Assembly: GCF_001660485.1 (NCBI RefSeq)
Contig: NZ_CP013979.1
Coordinates: 3,906,001 to 3,970,000 of the forward strand
Origin: Agromyces aureus
GTDB taxonomy: Bacteria > Actinomycetota > Actinomycetes > Actinomycetales > Microbacteriaceae
Length of the DNA stretch: 64,000 nucleotides
Direction of reading: 5' to 3'
Part shown: positions 55,326-64,000 of the stretch, piece after piece
How the letters are laid out: each line of letters opens with the position of its first letter
Position numbering within the stretch: the first letter of the stretch is position 1
Made by a program: the position numbers and the translations under genes
The notes under the pieces: model-generated
What the model was told of the DNA's origin: nothing
Databases searched by the model: none
What the model saw: only the letters and a program-made list of their open reading frames with translations

Positions 55326-56432
55326 TCAGCTCGAGTAACCGCCGACGAGGCGGACCGCTCCGCCGTCGACGCCCTTGGCGCCCTGCTCGAAGCCGTCGAG
55401 GTCGCGCGCGCCGATGGTGACCGTGCCGGCCTGCCAGGACGGCAGACCGAGCCGCTCGAGCGCGGCGATCACGTCGGCCGCGGCATCCGCCTCGACGACG
55501 GCGAAGAAGCCGATGCCGAGGTTCCAGGTGCCCTCGGAGCTCTCGAGCGTCGAACCGGCGAGCGCGCTCAGCGAGCGGAAGACCGCGGCGGGCGACCACG
55601 TCGAACGGTCGACCTCGACCCACGAGCCGACCGGCATCACGCGGGCGAGGTTCGCGGCGATGCCGCCACCGGTGACGTGCGAGAGCGAGTGGATGCTCGA
55701 ACCGAGCCGCTCGTCGGCGAGCAGTTCGACGAGCGGGCCGCTGTACAGGCGGGTCGGTTCGAGGAGCGCCTCGCCCCAGGTCGTGCCGAGGTCGGCCGCG
55801 GTGTCGCCGTAGTGCAGGCCCGCGTTCGCCAGGATGTGACGCACGAGGGAGAATCCGTTGGAGTGCAGGCCGCTCGAGGAGATCGCGATGACCGCGTCGC
55901 CGTCGCGCACGCGCTCGGCACCGAGCAGGCGGTCGGCCTCGACCACGCCGACGGCCGCACCGGCCACGTCGTAGTCGTTGACGCCCATGAGCCCCGGGTG
56001 TTCGGCGGTCTCGCCGCCCACGAGCGCGGTGCCCGTCTCGGCGCACGCCTTCGCGATGCCGGTGACGATCGAGGCGATGCGCTCGGGCACGACCTTGCCG
56101 CACGCGATGTAGTCGGTCATGAAGAGCGGCTTCGCGCCGACCACGACGATGTCGTCGACGACCATGCCGACCAGGTCTTGACCGATCGTGTCGTGCTTGT
56201 CGAGTGCCTGCGCGATCGCGATCTTCGTGCCGACGCCGTCGGTCGACGTGGCGAGCAGCGGCCGCTCGTACGCCTTCGCGAAGGACAGGTCGAAGAGCCC
56301 CGCGAATCCGCCGACGCCGCCGAGCACGTTGGGACCGTGCGTCGCGGCCACGGAGGCCTTCATGAGTTCGACGGCGAGGTCGCCTGCTGCGGTGTCGACT
56401 CCGGCAGCGGCGTAGGACGAGTTCGCGCTCAC
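55326..56432 (-). CDS. purM: Phosphoribosylformylglycinamidine cyclo-ligase
   Basis: AIR synthetase, fifth step of purine synthesis: cyclises FGAM using ATP. It is 368 residues with SYAAAGVDTAAGDLAVELMK, LLATSTDGVGTKIAIA, DLVGMVVDDIVVVGAKPLFMTDY and HVTGGGIAANLARVMP, all canonical. GTG 56432 is chosen because TACCCT (minus strand, 56444 to 56439) ends 6 nt upstream and the following VSANSSYAAAG is the usual start; the frame to 56783 is overlap only. purF lies 3.3 kb away on the other strand instead of adjacent. Confidence 0.95.
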   Translation of the reverse strand: MSANSSYAAAGVDTAAGDLAVELMKASVAATHGPNVLGGVGGFAGLFDLSFAKAYERPLLATSTDGVGTKIAIAQALDKHDTIGQDLVGMVVDDIVVVGAKPLFMTDYIACGKVVPERIASIVTGIAKACAETGTALVGGETAEHPGLMGVNDYDVAGAAVGVVEADRLLGAERVRDGDAVIAISSSGLHSNGFSLVRHILANAGLHYGDTAADLGTTWGEALLEPTRLYSGPLVELLADERLGSSIHSLSHVTGGGIAANLARVMPVGSWVEVDRSTWSPAAVFRSLSALAGSTLESSEGTWNLGIGFFAVVEADAAADVIAALERLGLPSWQAGTVTIGARDLDGFEQGAKGVDGGAVRLVGGYSS

Positions 56433-56508
56433 CCGACAAGGGTACCCGGCGCACGGCACGCCGAAACCCGCTCGTCCCGGCATCCCGGCCGCGCGACCCG
56501 CCCGAGCG

Positions 56509-56514
56509 TAGAAT
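56509..56514 (+). promoter_or_regulatory. Putative -10 of leaderless gene 56521
   Basis: TAGAAT ends 6 nt before ATG 56521, with no ribosome-binding site. It shares the 88-bp gap with the oppositely oriented leaderless purM promoter. Confidence 0.45.
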
Positions 56515-56520
56515 CCGGGC

Positions 56521-57129
56521 ATGCACGAGGGCACACCGTCGTGGGTGATCCGAGAGAACGCGAGTCGGCCGGTGCTGATCGCGTTGTACCTCCGCGCGGC
56601 GCTCGGGGTCGCATCCCCGGTCGAGTTGCCGCGAGTGCGCGATGTCGGCAAGGTCGGCGCGACGCTCGTCATCGACCAGCACGACCTGCTCGAGGCGCAG
56701 TGGCGCGACTGGTGGGCGATGACGGTCGAACCCGAGGCGCATCCGTCGGCCGTGCCCCTGCAACTCGTCGAGGCGTACGACACGGAGATCGCACTGCCGG
56801 TCTCGGGCGCCGAGGTGCTGCTCGCCGCGATCCCGGCGCACGCCGAGGCCGCGCGCGCCTGGGCCGAATGGACGCAGGACTCCTACCGTGCGGCATCCAG
56901 TGCGCGGCGCGGCGACTCGTACCGCGCCTACGCCGGCACGATCGCCGAGCACGAACGCGAAGTCGGACGCCGGGCCCACTCGTTCGAGTTGAACGTCGAG
57001 GTGCTGCCGCTCGCGACGTCCGGCGTCTGGTGGATCGGCGAGAAGACCGTCGCGGTGACGGATTCGCTGCGGTCGGATGCGTCGGCGTTCGACGATGCGA
57101 TCCATCCGATCATCGCGGAGTTGGCGTAG
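56521..57129 (+). CDS. Hypothetical protein
   Basis: A 202-residue soluble, acidic protein with no family I can name. It is Trp/Ala/Glu-rich (QWRDWWAMTVEPEAHPSA, AEWTQDSYRAASS) with a conserved-looking C-terminal block SFELNVEVLPLATSGVWWIGEKTVAVTDSLRSD. There is no signal peptide or membrane helix. It diverges from purM and has a leaderless-type TAGAAT box. The gene looks real by codon use and position, but its function is unknown. Confidence 0.75.
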   Translation: MHEGTPSWVIRENASRPVLIALYLRAALGVASPVELPRVRDVGKVGATLVIDQHDLLEAQWRDWWAMTVEPEAHPSAVPLQLVEAYDTEIALPVSGAEVLLAAIPAHAEAARAWAEWTQDSYRAASSARRGDSYRAYAGTIAEHEREVGRRAHSFELNVEVLPLATSGVWWIGEKTVAVTDSLRSDASAFDDAIHPIIAELA

Positions 57130-57141
57130 GGGTTCCCGGGG

Positions 57142-57176
57142 CGCTGGTCTCGAGACGCTGTGCTCCTCGACCGGCG
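57142..57176. repeat. 35-bp dispersed hairpin repeat
   Basis: Inverted-orientation copy 12 bp after the stop of the 56521 gene and 29 bp before the thioesterase start. Here it could act on both termination and the downstream promoter. Confidence 0.85.
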
Positions 57177-57205
57177 GAGGCGGGAGGCGTGCCAGACTCG
57201 GAGGC

Positions 57206-57640
57206 ATGAGCATCTGGTTCGGCGAGCCCTCGGTCGAGTGGGCGAATGCACGCTGCGAGGGCACCGCGATCCGTTCCCTCGGCATCGAGATGACCGAGGT
57301 CACCGATGAATCGTTGAAGGGACGGATGCCGGTCGACGGCCGCACGCGTCAGCCGGGCGGCGTGCTGCACGGCGGGGCATCCGTCGCCTTGGCCGAGACC
57401 CTCGCGAGCTGGGGCGCGAGCTTCACCGTCGACCCCGAGCAGTTCTACTGCGTCGGCATGGAGATCAACGCGAACCACGTGCGCCCGGTCGCCGACGGGT
57501 TCGTGCACGGCGAGGCGCGGCCGATCACCCGCGGCCGCACGACGCAGGTGTGGGACATCCGCATCACCGACGACAACGGCAAGCTCGTCTGCGTGTCGCG
57601 CTGCACGATGGCCGTGCTCGCGAAGCCGTCGGAGTACTGA
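57206..57640 (+). CDS. Hotdog-fold thioesterase (PaaI-like)
   Basis: A 144-residue acyl-CoA thioesterase of the hotdog fold. The core motif GGVLHGGASVALAETLASWGA (residues ~51-71) carries the catalytic HGG, and GMEINANHVRPVADG is typical of the 1,4-dihydroxy-2-naphthoyl-CoA/PaaI group. No menaquinone or phenylacetate genes are adjacent, so a housekeeping acyl-CoA hydrolase is likely. ATG 57206 has GGAGG only 1 nt upstream, so translation may instead be leaderless. Confidence 0.9.
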   Translation: MSIWFGEPSVEWANARCEGTAIRSLGIEMTEVTDESLKGRMPVDGRTRQPGGVLHGGASVALAETLASWGASFTVDPEQFYCVGMEINANHVRPVADGFVHGEARPITRGRTTQVWDIRITDDNGKLVCVSRCTMAVLAKPSEY

Positions 57641-57680
57641 CGCCGCCGGTGCCGCCTGCGCCTCGGGCATCGCGAACGGC

Positions 57681-59087
57681 TCAGCGTGCCGCGTCGATCG
57701 AGGCGATGACCGCCGCGACGGCCTGCTCGAAGCGCAGGTCGGGCGGTGCGCCGAACCCGACGACCATCGTCGGCGGCCGGCTCGACGCCGTGGCCCGGTC
57801 GGCCGCATAGGCGGCGAGGCCGTCGAAGCGCAGGCCGCGCTCGGCTCCGGCCGCGACGACGTCCTCCTCGCGCACACCCTCGGGCAGTTCGAGCAGGCAG
57901 TGGAGGCCGGCGGCGAGGCCGAGCACCTTCGCGTCGGGCGCGCCCTCGGCGAGCAGCCCCTCGAACCGTTCGCGGCGGGCCCGGTAGCGCGTGCGCAGGG
58001 TGCGGACGCTGCGGTCGTATCCGCCCGAGGCGACGAGCACGGCGAGCGCCGCCTGCCCGATCGCGTCGGTCGCCGCGCCCGTGCGTCGGCGCGCGGCGAG
58101 CACCCCGTCGCGGAGCATCGGCGGCACGACGCCCCAGCCGATGCCGACGGCGGGCGAGAGCGCCTTGCTCGCCGTGCCGCCATAGACGGTGGAGTCGGGC
58201 GCGAGTGACTGGAACGCCCCGATCGAGCGCCCGTCGAAGCGGAACTCGCCGTCGTAGTCGTCTTCGATCACGATGCCCCCGGTGGCGGCCCACTCGGCGA
58301 GCGAGGCTCGACGCGCCGACGAGAGCGGCACGCCCGTCGGGAACTGGTGCGCCGGGGTCAGGAGCACGGCATCGACGGCCGCGTCGTGGAGGCGGGCCAC
58401 GTCGACCCCCTCGGCGTCGACCGCGAGCGGTACGAGCTCGAGTCCGGCCGCCTCGAGCACCTCGCGGTGCGAGACGTGCCCGTACGCCTCGACGGCGATG
58501 CGGCGGCCGCCTCGGGTCGCGATCGCGCGGGCGACGAGCGCGAGCAGCTCGCCGAACCCGTGCGTGACGATGACGTCGCCGGCCTGCGCGCGGACGCCCC
58601 TGGCCCTGGCGAGGTACTCGGCCAGCGCGGCCCGCAACGGCGCGACACCCTCGGTCGGCCCGTAGCCGAGCGAGGCGCTCGACGCCTCGGCGAGCGCCTC
58701 GCGCATGGCGGCCAGCCAGGCCGACCGCGGGAAGGCGGAGGCGTCGGGCAGCCCGCCCCTGAGGTCGAGCTCGAACCGCGTCGAACGCGTGACCGGTGCC
58801 AACGCCGAGGCCGGTGAGGGGGCGATGCGTTCGCGCACCCTGGTGCCCGATCCGACGCGAGCCTCGAGCCGCCCCTCGCCGAGCAGGCGCTCGTAGGCCT
58901 CGACCACGCTGTTGCGCGCGATGCCGAGATCGGCGGCGAGGGCGCGCGAGGCGGGCAGCCGCGTTCCGGCCGCGAGCGAGCCGTCGTCGATGGCGTCGCG
59001 CAACGCGCGCTCGAGCGATTGCACCTTGTGCCGTGGGTCGAGCACGACGTGGAGATCCAATCCAGCATTGGCCCAGTCATCCGCCAT
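57681..59087 (-). CDS. MocR/PdxR-type regulator (GntR HTH + aminotransferase fold)
   Basis: A 468-residue member of the MocR group. Residues ~20-85 are a GntR HTH (TRLPASRALAADLGIARNSVVEAYERLLGEG), then a linker and an aminotransferase-like domain with the PLP lysine in VYGGTASKALSPAVGIGW. It is more PdxR-like than the YczR copy. It diverges from an AhpD-like gene 47 bp away, which it probably controls, rather than pyridoxine genes. TAACGT (minus strand) lies 8 nt before the ATG. Confidence 0.9.
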   Translation of the reverse strand: MADDWANAGLDLHVVLDPRHKVQSLERALRDAIDDGSLAAGTRLPASRALAADLGIARNSVVEAYERLLGEGRLEARVGSGTRVRERIAPSPASALAPVTRSTRFELDLRGGLPDASAFPRSAWLAAMREALAEASSASLGYGPTEGVAPLRAALAEYLARARGVRAQAGDVIVTHGFGELLALVARAIATRGGRRIAVEAYGHVSHREVLEAAGLELVPLAVDAEGVDVARLHDAAVDAVLLTPAHQFPTGVPLSSARRASLAEWAATGGIVIEDDYDGEFRFDGRSIGAFQSLAPDSTVYGGTASKALSPAVGIGWGVVPPMLRDGVLAARRRTGAATDAIGQAALAVLVASGGYDRSVRTLRTRYRARRERFEGLLAEGAPDAKVLGLAAGLHCLLELPEGVREEDVVAAGAERGLRFDGLAAYAADRATASSRPPTMVVGFGAPPDLRFEQAVAAVIASIDAAR

Positions 59088-59134
59088 GGGAATGGACGTT
59101 ACCAGCGTCGATCTCGCTCCGTACCGTGAACCCC

Positions 59135-59623
59135 ATGACCACGACGACGACGACCATCACCCCCGCCCGCCGCCTCGACTTCGACGGCGTCGCGCCCGCC
59201 TTCACCCGCGCCGTCAGCGCGCTCGACGACGCCGCCTCCGCCGAGGCCGACCGCGCCGGCATCGAGCAGGGACTCCGCGACCTGCTGAAGCTGCGCGCCT
59301 CGCAGCTCAACGGCTGCGCCTACTGCGTCGACCTGCACTCCCACGACGCCAGGGAGGCCGGGGAATCCGACCAGCGCATCTTCGCCGTCGCCGTGTGGCC
59401 CGAGGCCAACTTCTTCACCGCCCGCGAACGTGCCGCCCTCGCGCTGACCGACTCGGTGACCCGCCTCTCGGAGACGCACGTGCCCGACGGAGTGTGGAGC
59501 GAGGCATCCGCTCACTTCACCGATGACGAGCTCGCCGCACTGCTCGCACTGCTCGTGTCGATCAACGCGTGGAACGAGATCTCGGTCGCGACGCGCGGCT
59601 GGCGGGCCAAGAAGCGCGGCTGA
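59135..59623 (+). CDS. AhpD-like carboxymuconolactone decarboxylase-family protein
   Basis: A 162-residue AhpD-family protein. The catalytic disulfide motif CAYCVDLHSHDAREAG (CxxC-x3-H) lies near residues 69-84, after RASQLNG, as in peroxidase-linked thiol reductases. It has an N-terminal poly-Thr stretch. It is divergent from the MocR-like gene and likely its target; a similar pairing is known for oxidative or carbonyl stress regulons. TACCGT (59122-59127) precedes the ATG by 7 nt. Confidence 0.9.
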   Translation: MTTTTTTITPARRLDFDGVAPAFTRAVSALDDAASAEADRAGIEQGLRDLLKLRASQLNGCAYCVDLHSHDAREAGESDQRIFAVAVWPEANFFTARERAALALTDSVTRLSETHVPDGVWSEASAHFTDDELAALLALLVSINAWNEISVATRGWRAKKRG

Positions 59624-59768
59624 TCAGGCCGCCGATGCCGCGCAGGTGCGACGCTCGATGCTCAGCCGAGCACCAGCCCGCACCCAGTCGGCTCACACGC
59701 GCACGTGTGGGAGGATTGTGCAGTCCGCTCGGACACCCTTCCCCCACCTTCGAGGAGCCATCGCTCGC

Positions 59769-61226
59769 ATGTGCGGCATCGTCGGAATCGTCTCGACCGA
59801 ACCCGTCAACCAGCAGGTCTACGACAGCCTGCTCCTCCTGCAGCACCGCGGTCAGGACTCGACCGGCATCGCGACCGCCGACGGCCCCGTGTTCCACATG
59901 GCCAAGGCGCGCGGGCAGGTGCGCGAGGCGTTCCGCACGCGCGACATGCGCTCGCTCATGGGCAACATCGGCCTCGGCCACGTGCGCTACACGACCAAGG
60001 GCGCGGCCGAGCGCGAGGAGGAGGCCCAGCCGTTCTACGTGAACGCGCCGTACGGCATCATCCTCGTGCACAACGGCAACCTCACGAACACGCGCGAGCT
60101 GAGCGAAGACCTGTTCCGCATCGACCGTCGCCACGTGAACTCGACGAGCGACACCGAGATGCTGCTGAACGTGCTCGCGACCGAGCTGCAGGGGCAGATC
60201 ACCGGCCTCGACCTCGACCCCGACCAGGTGTTCGCCGCGGTCGAGCAGGTGCACGAGCGCGTCGAGGGCTCCTACGCGGTCATCGCGCTCATCGCCGGCC
60301 ACGGCCTGCTCGCGTTCCGCGACCCGTTCGGCATCCGCCCGCTGATCCTCGGACGCCGCGTCACCTCCAAGGGCAAGGAGGAGTGGATCGTCGCCTCCGA
60401 GTCGCTCGTGCTCGAGAACGGCGACTACGAGATCGTGCGCGACGTCGAGCCCGGCGAGGCGATCTTCATCACGCTCGACGGCCAGATGATCTCGCGCCAG
60501 TGCGCCAAGAACCCGCGCCTCGTGCCGTGCTCGTTCGAGTACGTCTACCTCGCCCGCCCCGACTCCGTCATGAACGGCATCTCGGTCTACGAGTCGCGCC
60601 TGCGCATGGGCGATCGCCTCGCCGACACGATCGCGAAGCACATGCCGCTCGGCGATGCCGACGTGGTCATGCCCATTCCCGACTCGTCGCGCCCGTCGGC
60701 CATGCAGGTCGCCCAGAAGCTCGGCATCGAATACCGCGAGGGCTTCTACAAGAACCGCTACGTCGGCCGCACGTTCATCATGCCCGGCCAGTCGGAGCGC
60801 AAGCGCTCGGTGCGTCAGAAGCTGAACGCCATGGGCACCGAGTTCCGCGGCAAGAACATCCTCATCGTCGACGACTCGATCGTGCGCGGCACCACCTCGC
60901 AGCAGATCGTGCAGATGGCCCGCGACGCCGGGGCGAACAAGGTGACCTTCGCCTCGGCGGCACCCCCCGTGCGCTTCCCGCACGTGTACGGCATCAACAT
61001 GCCCTCGCGTCAGGAGCTCATCGCGCACGACCGCAAGATTCCCGAGATCGGGGCCGAGCTCGGCGCCGACCACATGATCTACCAGGAGGTCGCCGACCTG
61101 CAGGCCGCGATCACCGAGGGCACCTCCATCGAGGCGCTCGACCTGTCGTGCTTCACGGGCGAGTACGTCACGGGCACGGTCAGCGAGGAGTACCTCGGCT
61201 GGGTCGAGCAGACGCAGCTCAGCTGA
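59769..61226 (+). CDS. purF: Amidophosphoribosyltransferase
   Basis: First committed enzyme of purine synthesis: makes 5-phosphoribosylamine from PRPP and glutamine. At 485 residues it starts MCGIVGIV, so cysteine 2 becomes the N-terminal nucleophile after Met removal and there is no propeptide. The glutaminase half has RGQDSTGIA, the PRTase half the PRPP motif ILIVDDSIVRGTTS. GAGGAG lies 11 nt before the ATG. It is separated from purM by five genes in mixed orientation. A strong terminator follows. Confidence 0.97.
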   Translation: MCGIVGIVSTEPVNQQVYDSLLLLQHRGQDSTGIATADGPVFHMAKARGQVREAFRTRDMRSLMGNIGLGHVRYTTKGAAEREEEAQPFYVNAPYGIILVHNGNLTNTRELSEDLFRIDRRHVNSTSDTEMLLNVLATELQGQITGLDLDPDQVFAAVEQVHERVEGSYAVIALIAGHGLLAFRDPFGIRPLILGRRVTSKGKEEWIVASESLVLENGDYEIVRDVEPGEAIFITLDGQMISRQCAKNPRLVPCSFEYVYLARPDSVMNGISVYESRLRMGDRLADTIAKHMPLGDADVVMPIPDSSRPSAMQVAQKLGIEYREGFYKNRYVGRTFIMPGQSERKRSVRQKLNAMGTEFRGKNILIVDDSIVRGTTSQQIVQMARDAGANKVTFASAAPPVRFPHVYGINMPSRQELIAHDRKIPEIGAELGADHMIYQEVADLQAAITEGTSIEALDLSCFTGEYVTGTVSEEYLGWVEQTQLS

Positions 61227-61273
61227 ACGACGTCGGCACGCGGCATCCGGATGTCGCGTGCACGGCGAAGGCA

Positions 61274-61307
61274 CGAAGGGCCGCCCCGATCACGGGGCGG
61301 CCCTTCG
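61274..61307 (+). terminator. Hairpin after purF
   Basis: A 15-bp stem CGAAGGGCCGCCCCG / CGGGGCGGCCCTTCG with an ATCA loop, 48 bp past purF. Fourteen bases of each arm are identical to the terminator at 27306-27336. Confidence 0.85.
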
Positions 61308-61324
61308 ACGTCTGGGGGCGAGCG

Positions 61325-61756
61325 TTAAGGCGTCTCGTCGACGCGGTGCGCGACCTCGTGCTCGACGCCGACCGACGCCGCGCGCTTGGCCAGGGCACGG
61401 TCGAACGCGAGCGCGACGAGGGCGCCGAGGGCGACGCCGATGGAGGCGCAGATCAGCAGCAGGAACCCGAACACCTGGCCGCCGTCGGTGCCGACCGGCA
61501 CGAACTCGCTCTGCTGCGGCGTGAACGAGAGCGTCAGCACGAGCGCGACGATCGCGCCGAGACCGGCGCCGAGCGTCATGAACCGGCCGTACTTCGGCGC
61601 GCGACGCACGGTGACGGTGTCGCTCGTGACCTCGGTCTCGATGAGGACCTCGGATGCCGCAGCGGGCTGGGGTGCGGCGGACTCGACGATGATCGGCTCG
61701 ACGGCTGCGGTGGCCGCGGGCTCGTTCGACTCGGCGGGGATGGGGGCGTTGCTCAC
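61325..61756 (-). CDS. Hypothetical small membrane protein
   Basis: A 143-residue protein with an acidic, Ala/Glu/Pro-rich cytoplasmic N-terminus and two transmembrane helices (FMTLGAGLGAIVALVLTLSF and GFLLLICASIGVALGALVALAFDRALA). No domain is recognised; homologues commonly sit downstream of purF in this lineage, as far as I know. GTG 61756 (VSNAPIPAE) is preferred to ATG 61774 since GACAAT ends 6 nt before it. Function unknown. Confidence 0.8.
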   Translation of the reverse strand: MSNAPIPAESNEPAATAAVEPIIVESAAPQPAAASEVLIETEVTSDTVTVRRAPKYGRFMTLGAGLGAIVALVLTLSFTPQQSEFVPVGTDGGQVFGFLLLICASIGVALGALVALAFDRALAKRAASVGVEHEVAHRVDETP

Positions 61757-61868
61757 CCCACCATTGTCGCGCATGCGGCTGAACGCCCGCCGCGCGGCAT
61801 CCGACCCGCTGAAGACGACGCCGGGCCGCCGACCCGGTGAGGTCGACGGCCCGGCGGGTGACTCGGTG

Positions 61869-64000
61869 TCAGCTCTGGGTCGAGTTGCGACGCGAGCGGA
61901 TGACGAGCACGGCGACGATCGCGAGCACGATCACCAGGAGCGCGGCCGAGAGCGCCCAGATCCACCACGTCGATCCGGCGTCTGCGGTCTCGTCGATCGC
62001 GGTCGACTTCGCCTTCGCGTCGTCGACGTCGGCGGCCTCGACCGCGGCCGGAGCGGCCACGACGCAGTCGCTCGAGACGGTGGCGGTGAACGACACCGGG
62101 TCGAGCTCCTCGCCGGCCGGGTACGTTCCGAACGCGGCCGCGCCGTCGGTCGTGAGCACTGCCGTCGCCTCGCCGGTCAGCACACCGTCGACGACCTCGA
62201 CACCGTCTGTGAGCTCGAGGTCGGCGAAGCGCACCGACTTCAGGTCGATCGGCGCGCCGTCCTGCGTCGTGCCCGCGACGTCGAGCAGCAGCGTCGCGCC
62301 GCCCTCGCCGTCGAGCTCGATCTTCGGGTTGGCGATCGTCGTGTCGAGGGCGCCGTCGTGGCCGGTGAACTCGATCGTGCCGTCGTAGGCGAGCACGCCT
62401 CGACCGGACTCGTCGAGCGTGCCCGACGCGGTCGTGAAGGCGAAGATGCCGCCATTCTCGGTGACGCCGGTGAGCGTCCAGTCGCCGTTGGCGATGCCGC
62501 TCGTCAGGTAGCTGCGGAAGGACTCCTTGAAGCCCCAGTCGAGGCTTCCAGCGGTCACCTTGCAGGTGCCGGCGGCCGCGGCCGGCACGACGAACTGCAC
62601 GCCGACCGACGTCGAGCCCTGGAAGGTCAGGGTGTGCGTGCCCGGCTCGAGCGAAGCGGGAATGCTGCCCGTCCAGGTGACGTTGCCCGCCGCGTCGGCT
62701 GACAGGTCTTCGGCGAGCACGATCGGCGTCGAATAGACGACGGCCGCGACGTCCGACTCGTTCGGTTCGAAGCCGCCGGCCGTCACGGTGACGCGCTGAC
62801 CCGCACCGAGCGCCTCGAGCGACGCGGCATCGAGCACGATGCCGGTCGTCGCGGGCGGGGTGGCCGGGAAGCTCTTCTTCACGGCCGCCGCCGAGGGTGC
62901 GGATGCGACGACGACCGTACCGCCGCCGTTGCCGCCCGCGGCGACACCGGCCGAGCCGATCACGACGGTGAGCGGGTCGAGGCTCTGACCTGCTCCGTAG
63001 TAGCCCTGGAAGGCGGCTGCTCCGGCCGAGCTCAGGGTGACCGGGGCGCTGGCGAAGCGCGTCGCTCCATCGACGATCGAACGCGTCGCCGACCCCAGGT
63101 CGACGGATGCGAGCTCGACGCGGTCGCCGTTCACCGAGACGACGAGCGCCGCCGAACCGACACCCTTGGCAACGAGGGTCGGGTTGCTGAAGCTCAGGTC
63201 GAGTGCACCGTTGTGGCCCGTGAACCGCACGGTTCCGGCGTAGTCGGCCGAGCCGGTCGTGGTGATCGGGCTGAACGAGCTGCCCGACTGCACGAAGCGG
63301 AACGACGAGCCGTTCGAGCTGGCGCCGCCGCCGACGGCGATCGAGCCGTTCGCGTTGACGCCCGTGATGTACGCGCGGAACGAGCTGGAGACGCCCCAGT
63401 CGAGCGAACCGGCCGCGATCACGACGGGCGGCGTGGTGGTGCCACCGCCGGGGTTGCCGCCGGTGCCACCTCCGTTGTTGCCGCCGTTGTTGCCGCCGCC
63501 CGTGCTCGGGAGGAGCGTGATCGGCGCGAACGCGTCGAGCGAGCGGTCGGTCGCCGAGAGCCCGTGGGCTGCCGACGAGGCGACCTGGTAGGTCTTCGAG
63601 CGGTCGAAGCTGCCGGCCGCGATCGTGAAGGTCGTCGTGAACGAGCCGTCGACGATCTTCGAGGTCGGCACCCACGTCGACGCGATCCAGCCGTCGTTGA
63701 CGAGCGGGCCCTGACCGTTCCAGATCGAGGTCTCGCCGACGAGCACGTACGCGCCGTTCGCGGCACCCGCCCCGGTGAAGCCGGTGCCCGTGATCGTGAG
63801 CGTGTTCTTCGTCGCCGGGTCGACCCCCGCGACGGGCTCGACGCTCAGCTTCGGGGCCTCGATCGGCGCGCCGAAGCTGATCGGCACGGCGAGCTCGTTC
63901 GCGGCCTGCACGGCACCACCGGCGCCGAGCGTGAAGACCGCGAGCGTGTACCCGTCCTTCGCCTTCGCGTCGAGCTCGGCCTTGGTCACGTTCACCTTCC
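61869..64000 (-). CDS. HtaA-domain surface heme-binding protein, 5' end outside window
   Basis: The C-terminal ~710 residues of a large exported protein. Two HtaA domains are visible, with AGSLDWGVSSSFRAYITG near 63,420 and AGSLDWGFKESFRSYLTSG near 62,550 (descending). Such domains bind heme at the corynebacterial surface. They are preceded by an immunoglobulin-like region and a Gly/Asn/Thr-rich linker (GGGNNGGNNGGGTGG). The C-terminus has a transmembrane helix WWIWALSAALLVIVLAIVAVLV and an RSRRNS tail, so it is membrane-anchored rather than sortase-linked. The frame is open to the window end; more HtaA domains and the signal peptide probably lie beyond. Heme capture for iron use is likely. 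Confidence 0.88.
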   Translation of the reverse strand, partial: KVNVTKAELDAKAKDGYTLAVFTLGAGGAVQAANELAVPISFGAPIEAPKLSVEPVAGVDPATKNTLTITGTGFTGAGAANGAYVLVGETSIWNGQGPLVNDGWIASTWVPTSKIVDGSFTTTFTIAAGSFDRSKTYQVASSAAHGLSATDRSLDAFAPITLLPSTGGGNNGGNNGGGTGGNPGGGTTTPPVVIAAGSLDWGVSSSFRAYITGVNANGSIAVGGGASSNGSSFRFVQSGSSFSPITTTGSADYAGTVRFTGHNGALDLSFSNPTLVAKGVGSAALVVSVNGDRVELASVDLGSATRSIVDGATRFASAPVTLSSAGAAAFQGYYGAGQSLDPLTVVIGSAGVAAGGNGGGTVVVASAPSAAAVKKSFPATPPATTGIVLDAASLEALGAGQRVTVTAGGFEPNESDVAAVVYSTPIVLAEDLSADAAGNVTWTGSIPASLEPGTHTLTFQGSTSVGVQFVVPAAAAGTCKVTAGSLDWGFKESFRSYLTSGIANGDWTLTGVTENGGIFAFTTASGTLDESGRGVLAYDGTIEFTGHDGALDTTIANPKIELDGEGGATLLLDVAGTTQDGAPIDLKSVRFADLELTDGVEVVDGVLTGEATAVLTTDGAAAFGTYPAGEELDPVSFTATVSSDCVVAAPAAVEAADVDDAKAKSTAIDETADAGSTWWIWALSAALLVIVLAIVAVLVIRSRRNSTQS

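Overview
The window is a high-GC, gene-dense bacterial chromosome segment with one rRNA operon. Codon use, abundant GTG starts, leaderless-looking promoters, DUF3073, DUF6457 and DUF6510 proteins, a paired fluoride channel and class-E (LAXTG) sortase signals point to an actinobacterium, most likely family Microbacteriaceae (Agromyces-like). The family assignment is an inference, not a database result.

Bases 1-4200 hold the end of an M23 cell-wall peptidase and the histidine-degradation pair hutU-hutI. Bases 4.2-27.3 kb are dominated by molybdenum biology. This includes a sulfite-oxidase-like molybdoenzyme with its own flavin reductase and a small zinc-ribbon-like protein; moeA, mobA and a DUF6457 protein; moaE with a fused moaC-mogA/moaB gene; a second moeA; an HTH-TOBE molybdate-type regulator leading the modABC importer; and fdhD next to an FdhF/YdeP-type formate dehydrogenase subunit. 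A decayed narK nitrate-transporter fragment sits inside the cluster. Embedded in it is a TetR-controlled membrane pair: a YhgE/Pip protein and an MMPL protein with a degenerate ABC-ATPase-like tail. moaA, moaD and moeB are not in the window.

Bases 27.4-33.5 kb are a minus-strand rrn operon (16S-23S-5S) with no tRNA in the spacer and clear inverted processing stems. Bases 33.5-41.7 kb carry a TetR-controlled heterodimeric ABC exporter and an RND-type permease. Bases 41.8-44.2 kb encode two exported proteins, one a chaplin-like, LAXTG-anchored repeat protein. Bases 44.3-54.5 kb hold divergent yczR/yczE, a PadR/DUF4097 operon, a MerR/TipAS regulator, an acetyltransferase, two crcB fluoride-channel genes, a KimA-like potassium transporter, a flavin-dependent oxidoreductase and a DUF3073 protein. 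Bases 54.5-64 kb hold an LLM oxidoreductase, purM, purF, a thioesterase, a MocR/PdxR regulator diverging from an AhpD-like gene, a small membrane protein and the 3' part of an HtaA-domain heme-binding surface protein.

Three patterns cut across the genes. A ~35-bp hairpin-forming dispersed repeat occurs at seven full sites plus partial ones, mostly at gene ends but also inside mobA and the RND permease gene. TAnnnT hexamers lie exactly 6 nt before many start codons, which suggests leaderless transcripts. The word GGATGCC/GGCATCC recurs very densely.
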